From Actinomycetota bacterium (GTDB lineage: Bacteria; Actinomycetota; Acidimicrobiia; Acidimicrobiales; Microtrichaceae), in assembly GCA_005777415.1 (NCBI GenBank), contig SXMI01000167.1, positions 1 through 9,739 of the forward strand: a stretch of DNA of 9,739 nucleotides, given 5' to 3'. Below the pieces are notes generated by a model that saw nothing but the letters and a program-made list of their open reading frames with translations, was not told the DNA's origin and made no database searches. How positions within the stretch are numbered: position 1 is the first letter of the stretch; every line of letters starts with the position of its first letter. The translations under genes were made by a program, and so were the position numbers. Positions 1-6,762 of this stretch are shown here, one piece after another.

Positions 1-462
1 ATCGTTCTCGCGGTCGCGCGTCGATCGGCCGAAGCCGCCGGCCGATCTCGACGCGGAGTTCACGCGCGAGAGCGCAACCGCCATCCAACTGGCGCGACGC
101 CGGGTCGCCGCGGCGCCAGGTCACCCAAGGCCGGCCGGGGCGGGCGCACCAGATCGTCACGCAAGCAGCCGGCGGCGCCGACGCGACTGGTCACCGTCGA
201 GCCCGCCGGCCGGGCCGGCACCGAGTTCGCGCTCGGGCCGGAGCTCACGGTCGGTCGGGCCGCAGGCTGCTCGCTGGTCTTCGACGAGCGGTTCGTCTCG
301 CAGGTCCACTGCCGGATCTTCCTGCGTGACGGGTCGGTGTTCGTCGAGGACCTCGGCTCGACCAACGGCACCTGGGTCAACGGCGCCCGGGTCGTCGGCC
401 AGATGCCGGCGCGGCTGGGCGACCGGGTGCAGGTCGGCAACGTGGTGCTGGAGGTCCGGTGA
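1..462 (+). CDS. fhaB: FHA-domain phosphothreonine-binding protein, FhaB-like (5' end outside window)
   Basis: The reading frame is open from base 1 and ends at TGA 460-462, giving 153 visible residues. No plausible start lies in its first 100 bases, so the gene begins outside the window. A basic, Gly/Pro-rich linker (about residues 25-65) leads into one C-terminal FHA domain (about 66-153). The domain shows the family landmarks: G85-R86, S100 and H103 in SQVH, and the LGSTNGT turn with S120-N122 followed by VNG. FHA domains bind phosphothreonine peptides; FhaB (FipA) of mycobacteria works with PknA/PknB in cell-wall growth and division. It overlaps the PP2C gene by 4 bases (GTGA), as in the conserved fhaB-pstP-rodA-pbpA-pknB cluster. 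The first 40 codons have poor third-position GC in this frame, so the N-terminal part may be misread (see findings). The FHA assignment is firm; the symbol rests on synteny. Confidence 0.88.
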   Translation: MVLAVARRSAEAAGRSRRGVHARERNRHPTGATPGRRGARSPKAGRGGRTRSSRKQPAAPTRLVTVEPAGRAGTEFALGPELTVGRAAGCSLVFDERFVSQVHCRIFLRDGSVFVEDLGSTNGTWVNGARVVGQMPARLGDRVQVGNVVLEVR

Positions 463-1898
463 CGACGCTGCAGGCGGGCTCCGCCACGGTCGTCGGGCAG
501 GTCCGGGCCGCGAACGAGGACAGCCACCGGGTGCTCGACGACCTGGTGATCGTGGCCGACGGCATGGGTGGCCACCGCGGCGGCGCGGTCGCGTCGGCCA
601 CCACCGTGCAGGTCGTCGGGGACACTGCCACCGGTGGAACCCTGGAGGATCTGGTCTCCGCCGTGCAGCGCGCCAACCGGCAGGTCTTCGACGACGCCCG
701 GGCCGACCCGTCCCTGCGCGGCATGGGCACCACCGTGTGCCTGGTCGGCCTGGTCGAGCACGAGGGTTCCGCCGAACTGGCGGTGCTGAACGTCGGCGAC
801 AGTCGGGTGTACCTGCTGTCGGGCGGGCTGATGGAGCAGCTCACCGAGGACCACTCGCTCGTCGAGACCCTCGTCCGGGAGGGCCGGCTCACGCCGGAGG
901 ACGCCGAGGTCCACCCGCAGCGCAACGTCCTCACCAGGGCCCTGGGCGTGGACCCGGGCGTGGCGGTCGACGCCTGGTTGCTGCGCCCCGCCGACGGCGA
1001 CCGCCTCCTCCTGTGCAGCGACGGTCTGTTCAACGAGGTCGCCGAGGACCGCATCGCCGAGCTGCTGGCCGAGCCGGACGCTCCCGAGCTGGTGGCCCGC
1101 CGACTGTGCGCCGAGGCCGATGCCGCCGGCGGCCGCGACAACATCACCGTGGTGGTGCTCGACGTCTCGGACACCGGTCGGGCGCCGGAGCCGCTCGTCG
1201 ACCGGTACCGGCGGTTCAGCACACCAGCGGTGGACCTGTTCGGCGAGGACGACGGACCGAACACCGACACCGTGCTGGCGGTGGTCGGCACCGGGTCACC
1301 CCAGGGCGAGGCGGCCGTCGCCGGACCTTCGACGGGGGAACCGGTCGCCGGAGAGGCCGAGGAGTCGGCCGGGGACGCCGAGCCGGAGCCGGGTGCGGCC
1401 GAGCCACCCGTCGTGCCGCCGCCGTCGCCCTCGGCGCCGATCGTGACGGGCGACGACGACGGCGCCGTCCGCCGGAGCTGGTGGCGGGTGGCGGTCTTCG
1501 CCGGCGCCCTGCTGGGCGTTGTGGTGCTGGCGTTCGCAGCGGTGACCTACGTGGGCGGGACCGGCTACCACCTGGGCACCGTGGACGACGAGGTCGCCGT
1601 CTACCGGGGCCGGACCTGGGGAACGCTCTGGTTCTCGCCGCAGGTCGAGGTGCGGACCGGGTACTCACTCGACGACCTGCAGGCGGCCGGCCGCCGGGCC
1701 GTCGAGACCAACCGGGACTTCGACGACGTCGCCACGGCAGAGGGGTTCATCACCCAGAACACCACGACCACCACGACCACCACGACCACCACGACCACGA
1801 CGGTCCCGCTGCCGGTTCCGCCAGTGCTGCCCCCGGGCACGCCCACACCGGTGGTGCCGGTGCCGCTCCCGCCGCCCGTGACCGTGCCCACACCGTGA
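459..1898 (+). CDS. pstP: PP2C-family serine/threonine protein phosphatase, membrane-anchored (PstP)
   Basis: A 479-residue protein that removes phosphate from Ser/Thr, opposing PknB and its targets. The PP2C domain covers about residues 8-235. Metal and catalytic motifs are intact: N19-E20-D21, the VADGMGGH motif with D34 and G35, NVGDSR at 111-116, SDGL with D188, and GGRDNIT with D227 and N228. An acidic, Pro-rich linker (about 240-335) precedes one transmembrane helix (about 342-366, WWRVAVFAGALL...). An outer domain of about 110 residues follows, ending in 14 consecutive Thr (435-448) and a Pro/Val-rich tail. The domain order matches mycobacterial PstP: cytoplasmic phosphatase, helix, outer domain. 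The GTG start overlaps the FHA stop by 4 bases, suggesting translational coupling. The Thr/Pro tail is unusual and could be glycosylated or span the wall (inference). Confidence 0.95.
   Translation: MTTLQAGSATVVGQVRAANEDSHRVLDDLVIVADGMGGHRGGAVASATTVQVVGDTATGGTLEDLVSAVQRANRQVFDDARADPSLRGMGTTVCLVGLVEHEGSAELAVLNVGDSRVYLLSGGLMEQLTEDHSLVETLVREGRLTPEDAEVHPQRNVLTRALGVDPGVAVDAWLLRPADGDRLLLCSDGLFNEVAEDRIAELLAEPDAPELVARRLCAEADAAGGRDNITVVVLDVSDTGRAPEPLVDRYRRFSTPAVDLFGEDDGPNTDTVLAVVGTGSPQGEAAVAGPSTGEPVAGEAEESAGDAEPEPGAAEPPVVPPPSPSAPIVTGDDDGAVRRSWWRVAVFAGALLGVVVLAFAAVTYVGGTGYHLGTVDDEVAVYRGRTWGTLWFSPQVEVRTGYSLDDLQAAGRRAVETNRDFDDVATAEGFITQNTTTTTTTTTTTTTTVPLPVPPVLPPGTPTPVVPVPLPPPVTVPTP
1761..1796 (+). repeat. 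9-bp tandem repeat encoding the poly-Thr stretch of PstP
   Basis: Four perfect head-to-tail copies of accacgacc, followed by acgacg, encode 14 consecutive threonines in the outer domain of the phosphatase. Such arrays can change length by slippage in steps of three codons without breaking the frame. In another frame the same bases read as a His/Asp repeat, which is not considered coding. Confidence 0.9.
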
Positions 1899-1917
1899 GG
1901 CGACCGACGGCTCCGAG

Positions 1918-1938
1918 GGTCACCGGATCCCGGTGACC
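1918..1938 (+). promoter_or_regulatory. Perfect 9-bp inverted repeat enclosing the rodA start codon
   Basis: The arms ggtcaccgg (1918-1926) and ccggtgacc (1930-1938) are exact reverse complements separated by only atc. In mRNA this would be a GC-rich hairpin that buries the rodA GTG (1933-1935) and the end of the only purine-rich stretch upstream (gaggg, 1915-1919). A role in limiting rodA initiation unless ribosomes arrive from pstP is inference. The symmetry itself is directly visible. No U-run follows, so it is not a typical intrinsic terminator. Confidence 0.5.
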
Positions 1939-3282
1939 GCCACCGCACCCCCGAACCCGCGCGCCCCGACGCCCAACGTCCGGGCCGTCGCCACCCGTCG
2001 TCGCACGACCGAACTGGGCCTCCTGGTGCTCGTCGCCATCGTGGTCCTGAGCGCCTACGCGCTGGCGAGCCTGGGCCGCAACGCCTCGCTGCCCGCCGAC
2101 ATCGTCCCGTTCCTGGGCGTGGTCCTCGTCCTGCTCCTGGTCGCCCACCTGGCGGTCCGCCGATGGGCGGCGGCGGCCGACCCGCTGATCCTGCCGCTCG
2201 TCGCGTTCCTCAACGGCATCGGGTTCGTCTTCATCGCCCGGCTCGACGAGCAACTCGCCGGCCTGCAGGCGACGTGGACCGGCGTGGGCATCGCGGCGTT
2301 CGTCGTCACCCTGCTGGTGGTCCGGGACGTCCGGGTCCTGCAGCGGTACCGCTACACCTTCGGTCTGATCGGCGTGCTCCTCCTGTTGATGCCGCTCCTG
2401 CCGGTCTTCGGCCGCAACATCAACGGTGCCCGCATCTGGGTGGCGTTCGGCCCGGTGAGCTTCCAGCCGGGTGAGTTCGCCAAGATCGCCCTGGCGATCT
2501 TCTTCGCCGGCTACCTGGTCGAGCGCCGCGAGGTCCTGGGTGTGGCCACGTTCCGGGTCGGGCCGTTCAACACCCCGGACCCGAGGCAGTTCGCACCGGT
2601 GCTCGTCGCCTGGGGCGTGTCGCTGCTCGTCGTCGTGTTCGAGCGCGACCTGGGCTCGGCGCTGTTGTTCTTCCTGTTGTTCATCATCACGCTGTGGGTC
2701 GCGACCGGCCGGGCCGCGTACCTGGTCACGGGGTTCCTGCTCTTCGGCGTGGGTGCGGTGATCAGCTGGTCCATGTTCTCCCACGTCCAGGACCGGGTCT
2801 CGATCTGGCTGAACCCGTGGGCCGACCCGTCGGGATCGGGCTACCAGATCATCCAGGCCGCCTATGCGCTGGCCTGGGGTGGGACGACGGGCGTCGGCCC
2901 GGGCCTGGGGATCGTGGACCGCATCCCCTTCGACGAGACCGACTTCATCGTCGCGATCATCGGTGAGGAGCTCGGTCTGCTCGGCACCACGGCGATCCTG
3001 GTGGCCTTCCTCCTGCTCGCCGGGAGCGGGCTGCGGATCGCCAAGGGTGCCGGGGCCACCTTCGGGACGCTCCTGGCGGTCGGGCTCACCTCGCTGGTCG
3101 CGTTCCAGGCGTTCATCATCATGGCGGGGGTCACCCGCCTGCTCCCCCTGACCGGGGTGACGCTCCCGTTCGTGTCGTACGGCGGCTCGTCGCTCGTCGC
3201 CAACTACGTCCTGGTGGCGCTGCTCCTGCGCATCTCCGACCAGTCCATCCGCCGCGCTCCCGACCCGCTGGCGGCGCTGTGA
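1933..3282 (+). CDS. rodA: RodA/FtsW/SpoVE-family peptidoglycan glycosyltransferase
   Basis: A 449-residue SEDS-family membrane protein that polymerises lipid II into glycan strands with a partner class B penicillin-binding protein. After a Pro-rich cytoplasmic N-terminus (about 1-25) come about ten hydrophobic segments. Family motifs are intact: NGARIWV at 164-170, then SFQPGEFAKI; ERDLGSALLFF beginning at E237; the loop ADPSGSGYQ near 297-305, which holds the conserved Asp (D298) of the DPxGxGYQ motif; AIIGEELGLLG; and the C-terminal LPFVSYGGSSLVANY. The GTG start at 1933 gives the family's usual length; it lies 34 bases after pstP and inside an inverted repeat. The stop overlaps the start of pbpA by 4 bases, fitting a fixed RodA-PbpA pair. 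FtsW is the close paralogue; the neighbourhood favours RodA. Confidence 0.95.
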   Translation: MTATAPPNPRAPTPNVRAVATRRRTTELGLLVLVAIVVLSAYALASLGRNASLPADIVPFLGVVLVLLLVAHLAVRRWAAAADPLILPLVAFLNGIGFVFIARLDEQLAGLQATWTGVGIAAFVVTLLVVRDVRVLQRYRYTFGLIGVLLLLMPLLPVFGRNINGARIWVAFGPVSFQPGEFAKIALAIFFAGYLVERREVLGVATFRVGPFNTPDPRQFAPVLVAWGVSLLVVVFERDLGSALLFFLLFIITLWVATGRAAYLVTGFLLFGVGAVISWSMFSHVQDRVSIWLNPWADPSGSGYQIIQAAYALAWGGTTGVGPGLGIVDRIPFDETDFIVAIIGEELGLLGTTAILVAFLLLAGSGLRIAKGAGATFGTLLAVGLTSLVAFQAFIIMAGVTRLLPLTGVTLPFVSYGGSSLVANYVLVALLLRISDQSIRRAPDPLAAL

Positions 3283-4781
3283 GACGACAGATCGCCTTCC
3301 TGGGGGCTGCGATCCTCATCTGCTACACGGCGCTGTTCGTGAAGTTCAACCAGCTGCAGGTGTTCCAGGCCGGATCGCTGAACGACCGTCCCGAGAACAC
3401 CCGCTCGCTGCAGCGTGACTTCAACGAACCCCGGGGGTCCATCGTGACCGCCGACGGGGTGCTGGCTGCCTTCTCCGAGGAGCGGCGCGCCACGCTCCGC
3501 TACCAGCGGGTCTACCCCGAGGCGGACCTGCTGTCGGCGGTCACGGGCTACTTCTCGTTCTCGCTCGGCTCGACCGGCGTGGAGCGGACCTACAACGACG
3601 AGCTGGCCGGCCGGACCACGGCGCTGAAGCTCCGCGAGCTCACCGGTCTGTTCTCGGACACCTCGAGCGAGGGCGACGTCGTGCTGACCGTCCGACGGGA
3701 CGTCCAGGCAGTGGCGCGTGACGCGCTCGGGGAGCGGGAGGGCGCCGTGGTGGCGCTCGATCCGCGCACGGGCGGGATCATCTCGTTCTGGTCGTGGCCG
3801 CCCTACGACCCGAACGTGCTGTCGAGCAACGACACCGACGCGGCGCTCCGGGCCAAGGAGTTCCTCGACGCCATTCCGCAGAAGCCGCTGCTCACCCGCG
3901 CGTACCAGGAGAACTACTTCCCGGGCTCGACGTTCAAGATGGTCACTGCGGCAGCCGGACTGGAGTCCGGCCAGGTCACCCCGGCGGCGCCGGACTACCC
4001 GGTGGTCACCTCGTACACGCCACCGTTGACGAACCAGGCGATCTCCAACTTCGACGGCACCCCCTGCGGCGGGACGCTGTTCGTCATCACGGCCCGCTCC
4101 TGCAACAGCTCGTTCGCGCAGATGGCGGTCGAGCAGCTCGGTCCCGACCCGATGATCGCGGCCGCCGAGCGGACCGGCTTCAACGACACCCCGCCCATCG
4201 ACCTGCCCGACCCGGCCCGTTCCGTCTACCCGACGGACTTCGGCGACGTGGTCGAACGTCCACCCGGGCGGGCGCCCGTGTACTCCGACGCCCCGCGCCT
4301 GGCCCAGACCGCCATCGGACAGAACGACGTCCGGGCCACCCCGTTGCAGATGGCGCTGGTCGCCGCCGGCATCGCCGCAGGTGGCGAGGTCCCCACGCCC
4401 CACGTGATGTCCGAGATCCGCGCCCGGGACGGTGCCGTCGTCGACCGCTTCGAGTCCGAGACCTGGTTGCAGTCCATGTCACCGGCGGACGCGGCGACGC
4501 TGCGTCAGGCCATGGTCGGCGTGGTCACCGACGGCACGGCCCGCAACATGGCGATCCCCGGCGTCGAGGTGGGCGCCAAGACGGGGACGGCCCAGCTGGG
4601 GACCACCCCACCCCGGTCGCACGGGTGGATGATCGCCTTCGGCGGCCCGCCCGGCCAGCCGCCAAAGGTGGCGGTGGCAGTGGTGGTCGAGAACCTGAGC
4701 GGTGCGAGCGCCGACACGGGTGGGGCCACCGCCGGGCCGGTGGCTCGGGCCGTGCTGGCCGCGGCACTGGGGGTCTCGTGA
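3279..4781 (+). CDS. pbpA: Class B penicillin-binding protein (peptidoglycan transpeptidase PbpA)
   Basis: A 500-residue D,D-transpeptidase that cross-links glycan strands, close to the length of mycobacterial PbpA. A short cytoplasmic tail and one anchor helix (about 5-22) precede a dimerisation domain containing the PRGSIVTADG segment and a GVERTYNDELAG motif. The transpeptidase domain (about 130-500) has all three active-site motifs: S217-T-F-K220 (nucleophile S217), S274-C-N276, and K434-T-G436. It uses GTG at 3279, overlapping the rodA stop (GTGA), so the two are probably translated as a unit. PbpA acts on the outer membrane face as partner of RodA; the mycobacterial homologue is controlled by PknB. 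The next gene is pknB, with no pknA between them, unlike mycobacteria. Confidence 0.95.
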   Translation: MRRQIAFLGAAILICYTALFVKFNQLQVFQAGSLNDRPENTRSLQRDFNEPRGSIVTADGVLAAFSEERRATLRYQRVYPEADLLSAVTGYFSFSLGSTGVERTYNDELAGRTTALKLRELTGLFSDTSSEGDVVLTVRRDVQAVARDALGEREGAVVALDPRTGGIISFWSWPPYDPNVLSSNDTDAALRAKEFLDAIPQKPLLTRAYQENYFPGSTFKMVTAAAGLESGQVTPAAPDYPVVTSYTPPLTNQAISNFDGTPCGGTLFVITARSCNSSFAQMAVEQLGPDPMIAAAERTGFNDTPPIDLPDPARSVYPTDFGDVVERPPGRAPVYSDAPRLAQTAIGQNDVRATPLQMALVAAGIAAGGEVPTPHVMSEIRARDGAVVDRFESETWLQSMSPADAATLRQAMVGVVTDGTARNMAIPGVEVGAKTGTAQLGTTPPRSHGWMIAFGGPPGQPPKVAVAVVVENLSGASADTGGATAGPVARAVLAAALGVS

Positions 4782-4811
4782 CGGTGCCGCAGCCCGCACC
4801 CGGTGCCCCTC

Positions 4812-4827
4812 TACGCTGTTCCCGGTA
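4812..4827 (+). promoter_or_regulatory. Candidate leaderless promoter (-10 element) for pknB
   Basis: The hexamer TACGCT (4812-4817) fits the actinobacterial TANNNT -10 pattern and ends 9 bases before ATG 4827. Transcription would then begin at or next to the start codon, a leaderless arrangement common in Actinomycetota. No Shine-Dalgarno sequence is visible before this ATG, which supports the idea. No good -35 element stands at the expected spacing (about 4788-4794), so the call is weak. It also favours ATG 4827 over the in-frame GTG 4803. Confidence 0.35.
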
Positions 4828-6740
4828 TGGCTGAGGACGACCCGAGGGTCCTGGGGGACCGTTACGAGATCCACCGGCATCTGGCTCGGGGCGGGATGGC
4901 GCAGGTCTACCTGGCCCGGGACCGGGCGCTCGACCGTCCGGTGGCGGTCAAGGAGTTGGTCCCCGAGTTCGCCACCGACCCCTCGTTCGTGGAGCGCTTC
5001 CGCCGAGAGGCCCAGTCGGCGGCCCGACTGACGCACCCCAACGTGGTGGCCGTCTACGACTGGGGAACCCAGGACGGCACCTACTTCATCGTGATGGAGT
5101 ACGTCGACGGACCGTCGCTGTCGCAGCTGATCCGTCGGGACGGCGCGCTCCACCCCCGGCGGGCGGCCGAGATCGCCTCCGAGGTGGCGGCTGCGCTCGG
5201 CTTCGCCCACTCCCAGGGCGTCGTCCACCGCGACGTGAAGCCCGGCAACGTCCTGTTGACGGCGAGCGGTCAGGCCAAGGTCGCCGACTTCGGCATCGCC
5301 CGGGCCATGTCGTCGGTCGACGAGGAGCTGACCCAGACCGGGTCGGTGATGGGCACCGCCACCTACTTCTCACCGGAACAGGCCCAGGGACTGCCGGTCG
5401 ACGCCCGGGCCGACCTCTACTCGCTGGGCGTGGTGCTCTACGAGATGGTGGCGGGTCGACCGCCGTTCAGCGGCGACACGCCGCTCGCCATCGCCTACAA
5501 GCACGTGCAGGACCTGCCGGCCCGGCCGTCGACGATCGTCCCGGACATCCCGGTGGGTCTCGAGGCGATCATCATGAAGTTGCTGCAGAAGCAGCCGCTC
5601 GACCGCTACGCGTCGGCCGAGGACGTGCGCGCCGACCTGAACCGGTTCCTGGCGGGCGAGACCACGTTCGCCGAGGCCTCGCTCGTCTCGGCCGGCGCGG
5701 CGGTCGCAGCGGCCTCGGCCACGACGGTGCAGCCGGCGGTCGCCGAGGAGTTCGACGAGTTCGACGAGGACGAGCCGCGTTCTCGGACCGGGTTGTTCAT
5801 CGGGATCCTGGTGCTGCTGCTCGTGCTCCTCGCCGGGCTGTTGTTCTGGTTCGCCCGAGGGCTCAATGCCGCCGACGTGGAGGTCCCGGCGACGATCGGC
5901 CTGACACAGGCCGAGGCCGAGGCGTTGCTGCGCTCCGAGGGGTTCGAGGTCCGTGTGACCGAGCAGGCGAACCCCAGCATCGAGGCCGGACGCGTGATCT
6001 CCCAGGATCCGGCACCGCGGACGAAGGCGCCGGACGGTTCCACGGTCGAGATCGTGGTCTCCCAGGGTCCGGCTCAGGTCGCCGTGCCCGATGTGGTCGG
6101 CCGGACCCAGTCCGAGGCTCAGTTCATCATCGCGGCCGCGGGTCTGCGGTCGAAGGTGATCTCGATCGAGGACCGCGACACCGAGCCGGGCCGTGTGATC
6201 TCGTCCAACCCGGCGGCCGGCGTGCCGGTGTCCAAGGACTCCGAGGTCGAGCTGCGGATCTCCAAGGGCCCGGGCGAGGAGCTGGTGCCGAACGTCGCCG
6301 GACAGTCGCTGTCCGCCGCCCAGGCGGCGCTCCAGGCGGCGGGCTTCAAGGTCGGTGGACCCGATGAGGAGTCGAGCGACGAGGTCGCCGCCGGCAAGGT
6401 CATCCGCACCGATCCGGCGGCGGGCAGTTCGATCGAGAAGGGGTCGACCGTGACCGTCGTGGTGTCGACCGGTGTCGAACAGGTGCAGATCCCGAGTGTG
6501 GTCGGCGACCCGCGCAACGAGGCCGAGCAGTCGCTGGTCAACAAGGGGTTCCGGGTCGAGGTCGTCGAGCAGGACCTCTCTCCGGGCGACTCGAACGTGG
6601 GCAAGGTCATGTCCCAGCAGCCGACCGGCGGGTCATCGGCGGCCAAGGGGTCCACGGTGCGCATCACGGTGGGTCGGGCCACGGCGTCGTCGACCACGAC
6701 CACGACCGAGGCCCCCACGACGTCGACGACGTCCCCCTGA
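4827..6740 (+). CDS. pknB: PASTA-domain serine/threonine protein kinase (PknB)
   Basis: A 637-residue membrane receptor kinase. The Hanks-type kinase domain (about 13-275) has the glycine loop ARGGMAQVY (20-28), ATP-binding lysine K42, catalytic loop H134-R-D136 with K138 and N141, D154-F-G156, and the activation-segment motif GTATYFSPEQ. An acidic juxtamembrane stretch (EEFDEFDEDE) precedes one transmembrane helix (about 322-346). Four PASTA repeats lie outside the cell (about 349-415, 416-482, 483-550, 551-617), each with a VP.VVG-like start and a G.V....P..G..v..GS.V core, followed by a Ser/Thr-rich tail. PASTA repeats bind muropeptides or lipid II in related kinases. The ATG at 4827 fits the usual kinase N-terminus (GDRYEI at 10-15); an in-frame GTG at 4803 would add eight unconserved residues. 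It is the only kinase here; the usual neighbour pknA is absent. Confidence 0.96.
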   Translation: MAEDDPRVLGDRYEIHRHLARGGMAQVYLARDRALDRPVAVKELVPEFATDPSFVERFRREAQSAARLTHPNVVAVYDWGTQDGTYFIVMEYVDGPSLSQLIRRDGALHPRRAAEIASEVAAALGFAHSQGVVHRDVKPGNVLLTASGQAKVADFGIARAMSSVDEELTQTGSVMGTATYFSPEQAQGLPVDARADLYSLGVVLYEMVAGRPPFSGDTPLAIAYKHVQDLPARPSTIVPDIPVGLEAIIMKLLQKQPLDRYASAEDVRADLNRFLAGETTFAEASLVSAGAAVAAASATTVQPAVAEEFDEFDEDEPRSRTGLFIGILVLLLVLLAGLLFWFARGLNAADVEVPATIGLTQAEAEALLRSEGFEVRVTEQANPSIEAGRVISQDPAPRTKAPDGSTVEIVVSQGPAQVAVPDVVGRTQSEAQFIIAAAGLRSKVISIEDRDTEPGRVISSNPAAGVPVSKDSEVELRISKGPGEELVPNVAGQSLSAAQAALQAAGFKVGGPDEESSDEVAAGKVIRTDPAAGSSIEKGSTVTVVVSTGVEQVQIPSVVGDPRNEAEQSLVNKGFRVEVVEQDLSPGDSNVGKVMSQQPTGGSSAAKGSTVRITVGRATASSTTTTTEAPTTSTTSP

Positions 6741-6748
6741 CGTCGTCG
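6724..6748 (+). promoter_or_regulatory. Perfect 10-bp inverted repeat across the pknB stop codon
   Basis: The arms cgacgacgtc (6724-6733) and gacgtcgtcg (6739-6748) are exact reverse complements around a 5-base loop (cccct). The repeat covers the pknB TGA (6738-6740) and ends 14 bases before the GTG of the next gene. It would form a stable RNA hairpin. No U-run follows, so classic termination is unlikely; partial attenuation, RNA 3'-end protection or spacing of translation is possible. The left arm lies in repetitive Thr/Ser codons, so chance symmetry is a real alternative, although the right arm is outside pknB. Confidence 0.45.
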
Positions 6749-6762
6749 CCTGGACGCCGGGA

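Noticed and set aside
60..914. Long minus-strand open frame opposite fhaB and pstP
   Set aside because: A typical high-GC antisense shadow; the plus strand has clear FHA and PP2C motifs throughout.
326..1936. Long plus-strand open frame overlapping the phosphatase, with a His/Asp-rich repeat resembling a metal-binding stretch
   Set aside because: It is the out-of-frame reading of pstP: Arg/Gly-rich composition, no domain, and the His/Asp stretch is only the poly-Thr codons read in another frame.
1750..2784. Minus-strand frame rich in Asp/Glu/His/Gln opposite rodA
   Set aside because: It is the complement of RodA membrane-segment codons with no recognisable domain; RodA motifs are unambiguous.
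3204..4403. Minus-strand frame of about 400 codons opposite pbpA
   Set aside because: Low-complexity shadow; PbpA has all three transpeptidase motifs on the plus strand.
6472..6762. Upstream extension of the first PASTA protein into pknB
   Set aside because: This stretch is Arg/Ser-rich and overlaps the fourth PASTA repeat of PknB, which is clearly coding in its own frame; GTG 6763 directly precedes the membrane helix.
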